Assembly (NCBI RefSeq): GCF_003994335.1
Contig: NZ_PNQZ01000031.1
Span: 1-64,000, forward strand
Direction: 5' to 3'
Source of the DNA: Asaia sp. W19
Lineage (GTDB): Bacteria; Pseudomonadota; Alphaproteobacteria; Acetobacterales; Acetobacteraceae
Length of the DNA: 64,000 nt
Shown: positions 1 to 8,479 of the stretch, one piece after another
Numbering within the stretch: position 1 is the first letter of the stretch
How the letters are laid out: each line of letters begins with the position of its first letter
The notes under the pieces: model-generated
The model's database searches: none
What the model was told of the DNA's origin: nothing
Seen by the model: only the letters and a program-made list of their open reading frames with translations
Program-made: the position numbers and the translations under genes

Positions 1-992
1 AGTTCGCCACGATAGTTGAAGGTCAGGCTGGGCGTGATCTTGTAACCTGCAAAGGTGACCACGCTCCAGGTCTCCGCGTGGAGACCGTTGTCATGCAGGA
101 AATTGAACTCACCCGTCAGGCTCAGCTTGTCTGTCGGGGTGTAATAGGCGGCGATATCGTTCCAGAAGCGCTGCGCCGTGTTGGCGATCGGCCCCAGTGC
201 GCCCACGCCGTTTTCCGGGCCGACGCGTGACAATTCGACGATGTTCAGCTTGCCGTCTGCGAGGCCGTTCACGTTGAAGCCGAAATATCCGGCTGCGGCA
301 TTGTTGTTGTCATTACCGCCGAAGGTGGTCTGGTTGCCGGTATCGATGCCGAAGTTGAAATCGAACATCTTGGTGATGTGCCAGTGGAACATGGCGCCAA
401 GATGCTCGAAGGGTACGGAATACTGGGAGGTATAGGCCAGGGTGTAGAAGGGACGCGCCGTCGGGTCGAGAACCTCGACGCCCATGGGGGCCTGCAGGAT
501 GCCGGCCTGCATGTCGATCCCGCCAGGGGTCAGAAGCGGCGCATGGACATCCACATGGGCCTGCGCCGGGATCAGCTGGTAGCGATCGCCGATAGCCCGG
601 TTGGACACGCCAAGCAGGTGATAATAGCGCGCATCGGAGCCATAGAGCCCCTGAATGGTAAAGCCGACCTGATAGGTGGATTTGGTCGGATCGATCGGCT
701 TGGTCAGTGTCAGGCTGAGCTGGTTGAGCTGGGCCTGGTTGGCGTGATCCCCAAGGAAGTTGCCGAAATTGATGCCGTTATCGGGACGCGCAGGATTGGC
801 GGTGATGCCCCCCTCGATCAGCCCGGTCAGGACGATATCCTTCAGCCACGGGCTTTCTGCCGATTTGAAGACAGCAATCTGGGCATGGGCAGTCTCCTGC
901 ATGGCAGTCGTTGCCAGAAGCGTGAGCGCTCCGGCCGCCATAGCCCGTGTTGAGTGATTTTTGAGATAGCGCAGCAAGATAAAGGCTCCCAT
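1..992 (-). CDS. Outer-membrane beta-barrel porin, bbp2/OmpL-like (partial)
   Basis: This is the N-terminal part (about 330 codons) of a gene running off the left edge. The start at 992 gives a signal peptide (MGAFILLRYLKNHSTRAMAA, then a hydrophobic run ending near AHA-QIAVF). The mature part has alternating amphipathic strands such as YQVGFTIQGLYGSDARYYHL and a stretch resembling the bbp2 porins (DVHAPLLTPGGIDMQAGIL, then GVEVLDPTARPFYT). A GGAGAGG purine run lies about 18 bases upstream, far for a ribosome site, so the start is moderately sure. Family members are outer-membrane pores of mostly unknown substrate. The C-terminal barrel closure lies outside the window, so completeness cannot be judged. 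The porin family is likely; the exact subfamily is inferred. Confidence 0.8.
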   Translation of the reverse strand, partial: MGAFILLRYLKNHSTRAMAAGALTLLATTAMQETAHAQIAVFKSAESPWLKDIVLTGLIEGGITANPARPDNGINFGNFLGDHANQAQLNQLSLTLTKPIDPTKSTYQVGFTIQGLYGSDARYYHLLGVSNRAIGDRYQLIPAQAHVDVHAPLLTPGGIDMQAGILQAPMGVEVLDPTARPFYTLAYTSQYSVPFEHLGAMFHWHITKMFDFNFGIDTGNQTTFGGNDNNNAAAGYFGFNVNGLADGKLNIVELSRVGPENGVGALGPIANTAQRFWNDIAAYYTPTDKLSLTGEFNFLHDNGLHAETWSVVTFAGYKITPSLTFNYRGE

Positions 993-1429
993 CGATGAAC
1001 GAGACGAGTTTTGCCTCTCCGGCGCATAGGGATGATATTGAGCGCACATACCCGCTTTTATAGGAGAGTTATAGGGATCGGCTTGTCCAACGCGGCTCTT
1101 CTGAAGAGCTCTCTGGGTCGCCTTCGGAGCTTTGCCATGGCGCCAAGAGCAGTCACTGGCGTTACTTTGAAGGCCCCAGCTGCGCGAATCAGGCTATCTG
1201 CGCCGAAGCGCTATGGTGGCCTTTATCCGGACAACGGATGGATTAGCTGCTGGAGATGCAGACCCTCAGGATATCTTAATAAATGGAGCCTATCTCGCGG
1301 CACACCGCACAGATTCAAGCTTACGGTTGAGATAGAGAGAATTCAGGTTACTTGAATTGACGCACCAACGGGATGAGGAGGATACTGCACGATGTGACCG
1401 AAAGGAGCATACGTACGTCCAGATCCCAC
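993..1429. other. Intergenic stretch without a recognisable gene
   Basis: The stretch upstream of the porin gene up to the transposase remnant. Open frames here have no good ribosome site and no recognisable family. It probably carries the porin promoter and degraded mobile-element flank, but no clear inverted repeat ends were seen. Confidence 0.5.
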
Positions 1430-1765
1430 ATGGCGGCAGGGCAGATCGGTGATTACCTCGGTGCCGCTGCCCTTCTGGACAGTCTCACATCAGCCGGACG
1501 CGTGCTGTCAGACCAGGGCTGCTAGTACGCTGACTGGCTCAAAGGTGCCCTAGAGGAGAAAGGGAGAAGACCCCGCATCTTGAGACGGGAATCCCGCATA
1601 CAAGCGGGGAAATGGAACTGGCGGAAACACAAGAGACACAACCGCATCGGGATCATATTTGAGTAGCTCAAGGACTTAAAGCATGTCTGAACACGCTTTT
1701 CCAGATACTTCACCGTCTAGTTCTGCTTCATCGCCCTCGCCGAAACCGTCATGTTCCGGTTATGA
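1430..1765 (+). pseudogene. Decayed IS5-family transposase, C-terminal fragment
   Basis: Read in the frame of the ATG at 1430, the translation runs AAGQIGDYLGAAALLDSL, then YADWLKGALEEKGRRPRI, KHKRHNRIGIIFE, LKDLKHV and FCFIALAETVMFRL. This follows, in order, the C-terminal third of IS5-group DDE transposases (AGQ..DY.GA.ALL; DADWFR.ALE.KGI.PCIP; RNRIE.MFGRLKD; FFSAIALAATVIFWL). In-frame stops interrupt it: one replaces the residue before YADW, and others fall after IIFE, after LKHV and before FCF. The N-terminal two thirds, with the first catalytic aspartates, are missing. It is an inactive relic and marks an old insertion in this gene-poor stretch. No terminal inverted repeats could be assigned. 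The family call is confident; the exact borders are not. Confidence 0.85.
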
Positions 1766-1866
1766 TTTCTGTGCTTAGGCGCGTTGCCCCTCGACTTTTG
1801 GTTGCCCACCCGCGAATAATAATGATACGTTCCGTTACCGCAATGATGCGGTGAGGAGTCTTAGTC

Positions 1867-2070
1867 ATGCAGAAAATGTTGACCGCTACTCTAGCTCTTA
1901 GCGCTATGATCGCCGCGCCCCATGCTTACTCGACCGCTCTGGCCTCGAGAGTCCCGCACACATCAGCCGACATTCGTCTCTTTTCTCCCCAAAAGACGCA
2001 TGAATGGTGTCGCGGGATCGATCCCACAGATCCGGGGAAATGGGTCTGGGTCCATGGCAACTGTCCCTAG
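1867..2070 (+). CDS. Small secreted protein, 67 residues
   Basis: A short gene with a GAGGAG ribosome site about ten bases before its ATG. The product starts with a signal peptide (MQKMLTATLALSAMIAAPHA, cleavage probably near YSTALA) and leaves a mature chain of about 40 residues ending in HEWCRGIDPTDPGKWVWVHG then NCP. The two cysteines may form one disulfide after export. No family is recognised. It stands alone between the transposase relic and a large orphan gene on the other strand. A leader plus good ribosome site makes it more likely real than most frames of this length, but function is unknown. Confidence 0.55.
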   Translation: MQKMLTATLALSAMIAAPHAYSTALASRVPHTSADIRLFSPQKTHEWCRGIDPTDPGKWVWVHGNCP

Positions 2071-2157
2071 GAGCCAGTTCCTTTAGTCGAGTAAGCACTT
2101 TTCTCCGCGTGGGAACGGCGGCCTCGCCAACGAAGGTCGCAAACTATGGACATCGAT

Positions 2158-2187
2158 GCGGCGCTCGCATTAACGCACGAGCGCCGC
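2158..2187. terminator. Perfect 10-bp hairpin, possible terminator
   Basis: GCGGCGCTCG at 2158-2167 and CGAGCGCCGC at 2178-2187 are perfect inverted arms around a 10-base loop. It lies between the small secreted gene and the convergent 677-residue gene, where a two-way terminator would be useful. No T-run follows on either strand, so the role is inferred. Confidence 0.4.
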
Positions 2188-2303
2188 TAGTACCAGCACC
2201 TATCACAAGTGAACTGTGCGTTACGGGTTTTATGGGATGCGGGACCTGGCGCGTGTGTGTCGGGAGTAATTTGTGTGGTCGTACGTTCGGCCAACCATCG
2301 TAA

Positions 2304-4337
2304 TCAGGCCTTGGGAATGGGCGTCATTGTCACTATTGCGGCGTCTCTCGACTTATCGGTATAGGACACCTTTTTGTCTTGATTGTAAGTCACGATAGGG
2401 TCCTTCACATTGTATTTTCCAGTCACATCACTGGTCCGTCCAGAACCTATTGTCTCTACCCCGATATAAACACTATTCAGATACCAATTTGACATATCTT
2501 GCAGCTCTGCGGCGTACTCCGGGCGCTTCGCAACAAGTGCCCCTATCACGGACATGAGACCTTGGTTTATATTGATCTCAGTATGGTACATCACGCCATC
2601 GTTCTGCTTAAGCAAAGGATTGATATAAGCAGCTTGCGAGCCTGAGATATTGAATATCGATCCTGAAAACCCAGGCTGCAAACTGCTGTAAGAACCGGGC
2701 CTTCCTGTATAGTCAATGGATTCAAATTGCAAAAAGATACCAAAATTTAGATTGTCGCTATGGTAGTTTATAGTGAAATTCACACCCGCTTGGTAAGCTC
2801 CGCTATAGCCTTGGTAATCGCTTATGCCTTGATCCAAAGAGGCTGTGATCTGATGATCGAAAGAGTATCGATGATCCACCGAGCCTAATGTGGCCAATTG
2901 GACGTCGAGGAGATTTCCTCCCTGTGCTGCCATTTGATAAACGTAATGTCCATCCTTCGGATCGCGAAAGACGTTATACTCCGTCTTCCCGGCACTCGAC
3001 GTCGCCGATCCCTGCGTCCAGTGACCTACAGAATTGCCGAAGTTTTTATCCCAGACCTGGGATGATGTCCCTGCGGCAGGGTCTAGCGCTGATTGACCTT
3101 TCCATTGGATTACACCCCAATCAGGGGAAGTATCGCCATTGAGAGAAGAGGGGTAGCCGTTGTATTGGACCTGACCATTTATAACGCCTTGGGTGTTTAT
3201 CGCGAGATTAGGACCGTAAAGGCTCGGATCGGAAAATATGCTTCGCCGGATGAACGCCTCGATATCATCAAGACTTTTCCCATCTACAAGCTGTGCCTTA
3301 TAAGCAGACAGCTCCTCGGAGGTGAACGAACGACTGAGAGCAGAATGAGCTAAATCATCAAGTGCAGCAGCACCTTCATTGTTTGCTATCGTGGCGCGCA
3401 TCTCAGCATAGGTCGTGTTTGTGGTGAGGCCAGCTTTCCACGAGTTGATCTGACCGTCATTCGCAGTGACATTGCCGACATCTCGGTAAAGGGCCCGTAT
3501 GGTTCGTCCTACATCATCGCTGTACGCCTCATTCGAGCGATAATCCTGCAAGGACCAACCATTACCTATCATCGTCGCCGCATATTGCCGGTCTGCGTCG
3601 CTCGGTGGCCGACCATGAACGCCGGAGTAAGTGCTGTCATACTCGCCATGCTCGGCAGACCACTGGGCAAGTGACTGACGCACCTGCAGCACTGTGGTTT
3701 GCCCCCGATTTATACTGTCCAGCTGTGCCTGGACCCAGGCATCGTCCGACGTCTGATACGGACGTCCCTGCGTCGCAACAATAATTTCTTTCAGCTGATC
3801 AACTGCTGCCGAAGACCCGCCGACAGACCTTAGGAGACTATTAGGTCGACTGTCTGTAACAATCGTCATGTTGTTTTGAGTTTGCGGCGCGACTCTAAGA
3901 GCCGTCTCTTCGCTGAGAAATCGCATCCTCGGCTGACTAATCGCCGTGTCCGAGGGAAAGGATGCAACGCTGTTCTGGCCCGAGGGTAGAACCGCCGAGA
4001 CGGCGGTGCCAGGTGCCACGTCGAAAGTGTTTCCTCGAGTTACGTTCCCGAATTCGCTGCTATCTTCAGTCAGCTTGGCAGTCCCCCAAAGCTGCCCCGC
4101 CGCTAACTGCGAGGATGCGTTGGCGGACTGAATGATGTCGAGCTGATCGCCGATACTTCTTGATACCACACCAGGAACCGAAAGCGCATTCGAAAAAGGT
4201 CCGGTTCCGACCGTCAAGAGAGCCGTATCTACTATAGCGCCCGACATGCCGACCGTACTTGACGGATTATCGGGCTGAGTGAGCTGGAGGTCTAGCTTGT
4301 AGGGGCCGGGAGAGAGGAGCAAGAGCGCGTCGGACAT
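2304..4337 (-). CDS. Orphan 677-residue protein with DUF4214-like repeats
   Basis: There is no signal peptide and no long hydrophobic stretch. Residues about 190-365 contain four related helical units spaced 45-50 residues apart (GRPYQTSDDAW near 191, GRPPSDADRQYAATMIGNG near 242, NVTANDGQINSWKAGL near 289, SRSFTSEELSAYKAQLVDG near 335). Each is followed by a helix like SLDDIEAFI. They resemble DUF4214 units, which occur in secreted and surface proteins. The C-terminal 300 residues are aromatic and glycine rich and probably beta-stranded, with no fold recognised. No clear ribosome site precedes the ATG, so the start is uncertain. Upstream DNA is strongly AT-rich, and codon use looks less GC-biased than in neighbours, which suggests acquisition by transfer. 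An exported surface protein is only a guess. Confidence 0.6.
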   Translation of the reverse strand: MSDALLLLSPGPYKLDLQLTQPDNPSSTVGMSGAIVDTALLTVGTGPFSNALSVPGVVSRSIGDQLDIIQSANASSQLAAGQLWGTAKLTEDSSEFGNVTRGNTFDVAPGTAVSAVLPSGQNSVASFPSDTAISQPRMRFLSEETALRVAPQTQNNMTIVTDSRPNSLLRSVGGSSAAVDQLKEIIVATQGRPYQTSDDAWVQAQLDSINRGQTTVLQVRQSLAQWSAEHGEYDSTYSGVHGRPPSDADRQYAATMIGNGWSLQDYRSNEAYSDDVGRTIRALYRDVGNVTANDGQINSWKAGLTTNTTYAEMRATIANNEGAAALDDLAHSALSRSFTSEELSAYKAQLVDGKSLDDIEAFIRRSIFSDPSLYGPNLAINTQGVINGQVQYNGYPSSLNGDTSPDWGVIQWKGQSALDPAAGTSSQVWDKNFGNSVGHWTQGSATSSAGKTEYNVFRDPKDGHYVYQMAAQGGNLLDVQLATLGSVDHRYSFDHQITASLDQGISDYQGYSGAYQAGVNFTINYHSDNLNFGIFLQFESIDYTGRPGSYSSLQPGFSGSIFNISGSQAAYINPLLKQNDGVMYHTEININQGLMSVIGALVAKRPEYAAELQDMSNWYLNSVYIGVETIGSGRTSDVTGKYNVKDPIVTYNQDKKVSYTDKSRDAAIVTMTPIPKA

Positions 4338-5431
4338 GAGAAGCCGTATTATTTCGTTGCGTTATGTTACTAAAAACAGGAAAAATACGCGGATTCAACA
4401 ATATAATTCTATCAAAATATGTCTATTATCTATTATATACAAATATAGATATGAAATTCATCATGGTGTTGTGGTATTGTGCGGACTCTATAACATATAC
4501 TTGGTATTTACCGCGTTCAGCAAAGCGCGTTCTAGGGTCAGTAATCTCGATGGAACATCTCATCTTCTATATGAGATGGTCCGTCGAGTGTGCCATTACC
4601 GCCGTGACGCTAAATCTCTTAAAGTCACGAAAAGCTCGATAGAATTCGTTGATGCTCTAAGGCGAACGCTATCCGGGTGATCCTGCAATGCTCGATAGAT
4701 TGCTTACAGCCCCTCTTAGCCCTCGCTCGATCCAGAATGCGAAGACACCTCTACGCTTTGCCACGCTGTCGAATAGTTCGACGCCTAGTGCTCGGGCGTA
4801 CACGGGCCTCGATGCGGTCACAGATTGGGAGCGCGTCGACTGCCCGGCGCTCGTCCGAGCGAGCGCATCCATCTCCACCCCGGTTATCTTCGCATTCACG
4901 CGCCTTGTCTTGCTTCTGTAGTAGAGCAAGATCGACATACAGATGCCGAATGTCACGTCTTCTTCGGAAGCGGGGGTCAGGTCCGTCATGGATGAGAACA
5001 GAGATCGAACGTGAGTGGGAGTCAATCAAAACCGCCCCAAAAGCAAAGGGAGACCCCAAAGCCGACCGCCTATCACCACCACGATGATTGCTGCGTACCG
5101 GGCTCGATACCGGCTGTCGCTGACGGGCGCTCACGCGCCGATAGGGCCTTTCCTCCGATTAACCGTCTGAAGCGCTTGCTCTTGGCTGGTGAGGCGCATG
5201 ATCTCGCTCAGGAAGAGCCCTCTCCCGCGTATCCATGCACGCCGCCGCAGTCCGCGCAGAATCGCACGATATGGCGGGGCAGTACCAGGGGAAAACGACT
5301 CGCGAGAAGTGGCACGGATCTGGCACAGCTTGACACGGTATGCCTCGGTCCGAAACGTATCGTTATGAACCGAAACGGACCAAGAGCCGGAGTGGTCGAC
5401 CTTCAAAAACAGATATTTTCTGCGGGGAGGA
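4338..5431. other. Gene-poor, partly AT-rich stretch beside tRNA-Val
   Basis: The first 300 bases are conspicuously AT-rich compared with the rest of the window. Open frames on both strands up to about 130 codons are present, but none has a recognisable motif, a signal peptide and a good ribosome site together, so no gene is called. The stretch ends at the 3' end of tRNA-Val, a common integration position. No integrase and no repeat of the tRNA end was found. Confidence 0.5.
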
Positions 5432-5506
5432 TGGTGGGTGCGACAGGGATTGAACCTGTGACCCCTGCCGTGTGAAGGCAGTGCTCTACCGCTGAGCTAC
5501 GCACCC
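5432..5506 (-). tRNA. tRNA-Val, anticodon CAC
   Basis: The minus strand reads GGGTGCG (acceptor), a D-arm with AGCTCAGCGGTAGAGC, the anticodon stem CTGCC-GGCAG around the loop TTCACAC (anticodon CAC, reading GTG), a T-arm with GGTTCAATCCC, then CGCACCC, discriminator A and an encoded CCA. It is 75 nt with CCA. All stems pair, so the gene should be functional. Confidence 0.97.
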
Positions 5507-5573
5507 ATCCTGCGGTGCCGCGTCTCTACCAAAGGGCGAGAAACGCGGCAAGATGGAAAACGAAATTTTCTGC

Positions 5574-7460
5574 TCAGAATCCGAACATGTGGTCGAGCGA
5601 GAAGCCGCCCACCTTGTTTCTCTGGCCATGATAGCCGAACAAACGACAGCTCATGTCCCGAATCAGAACATAACCCCCAATGCCCGCCTCAGCCAGTTTC
5701 TCGGCGCCAAAGATCTCATGGGGCCAGACCATGTAAGAGCCCGAAGGATTGATGCTTATCCGTCGCCGCTCCAGCTCTACCCCGGAATTGGAATAGAGAT
5801 GCAGGATCGTCTCTGACGGGGCCGTACCCTCCACGGAAGCCGGGTGGATCAGGCAGGAGAAGCTTTCATGCCCTTCCTGGCCGAGCTTCAGGAACAGACG
5901 TGTGGTGAGTCCCGGAGGCGGACCAGAGTAGGATTGAGGCTCGGAGCGCCAGGTCATGAGTGTATTGAAAATATGCCCGCCGAAACTGGTTTCCGCAGCG
6001 TGGCCATTCTCGCGGTTCTCGTAGCGCATCATGGCGTGGAGCCAGCCATCACCCTCCCCGCCATCGCGGAAATCATAGACGAGATCGGCGTGCCCCGCCT
6101 GATCCGTCAACTCGTGCAGCGCGATGGCCGTCTCATGATTACGCGGCAGATTACCCAGAAACTTTTGGGTCAGAAGTGTTCCTGCCTCATCGAAGATATC
6201 AAGCCGCAGAGGCAGGCTCGTGATTTTTTCCGACATCGGATTGGGCTGCACCACGCTCGTGAAAAGCGCTGGGTCAAGAATGGGGAACGGCAGCACAAAA
6301 CCGCGCCCCATGGAATCTGGAAGATTTCGGAGCGAGGGTTCCGGGCTCAGATCGCGACGCTCGACATTGAGATGGGCAATACGAGTGAGTGGGCCCTGAG
6401 TGATCTCGTAGCGTGGACGCACGATATGATTGCCTGAGCGTAGTTCGAGCTGTGCTGGCCAGACCACATTCTTGACCAGCGCACCGACATCGAGCGCATA
6501 GGTGGCGAACGGTCCTACCTCAACCGGTACGGCGAAAGCCTGTTCCTCCCCCATCTGGTTGAGCGTGATGGCTCCAGCGGGAATTGGTGCAGCGTGGCTA
6601 TTCTGAATCCACAGTATGAGCTTCTCATCCGGGCGCGGCGCTGGCAGCGTGGCAAAACGGGGTGACGGCCAGGCATTGGCATCATGCGTGACCGAAAGGC
6701 TCGCTTCACCATACTTTCCGTAGGTATCAAGCGCGTATTTGACGACGTCATGCCCCCGGGCGCCAAGGACATGGACGAAAAGCTGTCCGCAGAACTCCGG
6801 CAGATCGAAACGGGCCCGGATCTCCGCGCTATCCACGACGATACCCGCCGGGCCATTCGGCACTTCATGCTCCCACTCGGCGAGAATGGCGCCCTGCGCG
6901 TCATAGAGGCGCAACCAGTAGCGAACATCGGTAGCATCGTAATTGCACCAGTAATTGGCGGTGACGAGCCGCGTGCTGAACCGCTCATCGTCACGAAAGA
7001 AAGCAAAGTTCGTCGCGAAATTGAGCTTGTCGAGATAATGGCGCGGATTGCTCAGCATCATGTCGGGCAATCTGGCCGGTTCGAGCGAAAAGATCTGCTG
7101 GTCAGAATGCGTGACGCGGGCGAGGCGCGACAGCATCTTCTCGTGTTCGAATGACAAAGCGAGCACGGATCTGGCCGGGCTTTTGTCCAGATCTGTCAGG
7201 GCGAGGCGGACACCGCCAAACCCGTCATCCTGCCCGACCTTTTCGCTATCATGCGTATAGACGCCAGCGGTGGGTTTAAAGCCGGGATAAAGGGCGACCA
7301 GCGTATGAAGGGTATTGCCGGGATCATACACGGCAAAAGCGCCCTCTGCTGTCAGTATCGTTTCCAGCCTCTCCAGAGCCTCACTCGCCAGCGGGTGGGC
7401 AAAAGCCTTGTAGAGGATGTTTCCGCCGCCCTGAGCGTCGAAAGTGATGATATCGAGCAT
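5574..7460 (-). CDS. Large protein of unknown function, 628 residues
   Basis: I do not recognise the family. The chain has no signal peptide or membrane segment, so it is predicted cytoplasmic. It is rich in beta-type and aromatic stretches (FATNFAFFRDDERFSTRLV, YWCNYDATDVRYWLRLYD, LILWIQNSHAAPIPAGAI) and ends in GYVLIRDMSCRLFGYHGQRN. Short segments such as LRLYDAQGAILAEW and RLDIFDEAGTLLTQKFLG look alike and hint at repeated beta-sandwich domains. It lies 44 bases downstream of the ELM1-like gene on the same strand, so the two are probably co-transcribed. A role linked to that protein is an inference from position only. The gene is intact and clearly coding. Confidence 0.75.
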   Translation of the reverse strand: MLDIITFDAQGGGNILYKAFAHPLASEALERLETILTAEGAFAVYDPGNTLHTLVALYPGFKPTAGVYTHDSEKVGQDDGFGGVRLALTDLDKSPARSVLALSFEHEKMLSRLARVTHSDQQIFSLEPARLPDMMLSNPRHYLDKLNFATNFAFFRDDERFSTRLVTANYWCNYDATDVRYWLRLYDAQGAILAEWEHEVPNGPAGIVVDSAEIRARFDLPEFCGQLFVHVLGARGHDVVKYALDTYGKYGEASLSVTHDANAWPSPRFATLPAPRPDEKLILWIQNSHAAPIPAGAITLNQMGEEQAFAVPVEVGPFATYALDVGALVKNVVWPAQLELRSGNHIVRPRYEITQGPLTRIAHLNVERRDLSPEPSLRNLPDSMGRGFVLPFPILDPALFTSVVQPNPMSEKITSLPLRLDIFDEAGTLLTQKFLGNLPRNHETAIALHELTDQAGHADLVYDFRDGGEGDGWLHAMMRYENRENGHAAETSFGGHIFNTLMTWRSEPQSYSGPPPGLTTRLFLKLGQEGHESFSCLIHPASVEGTAPSETILHLYSNSGVELERRRISINPSGSYMVWPHEIFGAEKLAEAGIGGYVLIRDMSCRLFGYHGQRNKVGGFSLDHMFGF

Positions 7461-7504
7461 GGTCGTCCTGTACCCGTTTCTTCGTTGCGGCGCCTGCTCT
7501 CAAG

Positions 7505-8434
7505 TCAAACAGCGAAACGCCGACTTACCTCTTCTGCCCCTCTGTCGGTATCGTCAAGCGGCGTTACTGCCCAGGGTGCCCATTCGCCCCGAAACGGCCG
7601 TACCCGTCCAGCCTCCGCAAGAGTCTGCACAAAATCCGCTATCCGTCGCGAGCGCCCCGGCAAGCCGATGACCAGCACCGGTGCCTCGGTCGCAGCGGCC
7701 TCGGAGATCATCGACACACTATCTGTGGTCACGGCGATCACGTCAGCGCAGGCCAGAAGGCCGTGATAGGGGTTCTCTCCCTGTCCATCCCAGATCCATG
7801 CCGGATGAGCGGCGAGTTTCTCGCGCAGCAGAGCCAGAGCCTCAGGGTCGGTGCGTCGGGAGGGCGTCAATGCAATCGACACAGGGGACGTACGCATGAT
7901 CTGAATCAGATCACCGGCCAACGCCTCAGCTTGCGCCTTGCCAAAGGAGTAGCGGCCATTGGCACCCCCAATCAGTACCGAGAGCAGCGCCCTGTCCGGA
8001 CTGCGCAGCCGCGCCTGCCAGGCTGCCCGCGCGCCGTCGAGCTTCTGTCGGGTGACCCCGTGAAGTGCGGTACGGATCGAAAGAATATTACGCCCGGCGA
8101 TGCGATCATGAACATTGGCGATGATCAGGTCGAAATGGCGCGCCGCCATGCGCGGGTTCTGGATCTGCACAAGGGGAAGGCCGCTGCGCTTTCTCACAGC
8201 GGCGGCCACTGCCCCCCCGGTACCTCCTACGCTGACCAGAAGTCTCGTATCCGTAGGCAGCTCTATGGGCAGGGTGGCGCGCAACGGGCTGGGACAGAAA
8301 CGCGTGGGGAGGCGCTTCCAGACCCCTTGCATCTGCACCGGGTGGAAATGCCAGCTCATCCCCACGCGCTCGACCAGACCACTCGCCTGGGCACGCATTC
8401 CCGCAAAATCTTCAGCTATGATTGCAACACTCAT
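7505..8434 (-). CDS. ELM1/GtrOC1-family putative glycosyltransferase
   Basis: The 309-residue product resembles the Mito_fiss_Elm1 (DUF1022) family. It shows a Rossmann-like N-terminal half with LLVSVGGTGGAVAAAVRK, then PLVQIQNPRM and FDLIIANVHDRIAG. A GT-B-like C-terminal half has LLSVLIGGANGRYSFGKAQA, ITPSRRTDPEAL-type sequence and ADVIAVTTDSVSMISEAAAT followed by PVLVIGLPG. In bacteria these proteins are common in alphaproteobacteria and their reaction is not settled; glycosyl transfer at the envelope is usually proposed from fold. The gene heads a two-gene operon with the 628-residue unknown and is divergent from the helicase gene, sharing a 45-base promoter region. Confidence 0.8.
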   Translation of the reverse strand: MSVAIIAEDFAGMRAQASGLVERVGMSWHFHPVQMQGVWKRLPTRFCPSPLRATLPIELPTDTRLLVSVGGTGGAVAAAVRKRSGLPLVQIQNPRMAARHFDLIIANVHDRIAGRNILSIRTALHGVTRQKLDGARAAWQARLRSPDRALLSVLIGGANGRYSFGKAQAEALAGDLIQIMRTSPVSIALTPSRRTDPEALALLREKLAAHPAWIWDGQGENPYHGLLACADVIAVTTDSVSMISEAAATEAPVLVIGLPGRSRRIADFVQTLAEAGRVRPFRGEWAPWAVTPLDDTDRGAEEVSRRFAV

Positions 8435-8479
8435 AACTGAACAATTCCTTCAACGGCGGAACTTTGGCAAGAAGCACCC

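Noticed and set aside
4336..4680. Plus-strand frame in the AT-rich stretch
   Set aside because: It starts next to the minus-strand gene start, lacks a ribosome site and has low-complexity K/I/Y-rich sequence.
4669..5134. Possible integrase remnant beside the tRNA
   Set aside because: Translations in both minus frames show none of the R-H-R-Y or serine-recombinase motifs.
5011..5475. Plus-strand open frame crossing tRNA-Val
   Set aside because: It runs into a perfect tRNA gene on the other strand and shows no known motif.
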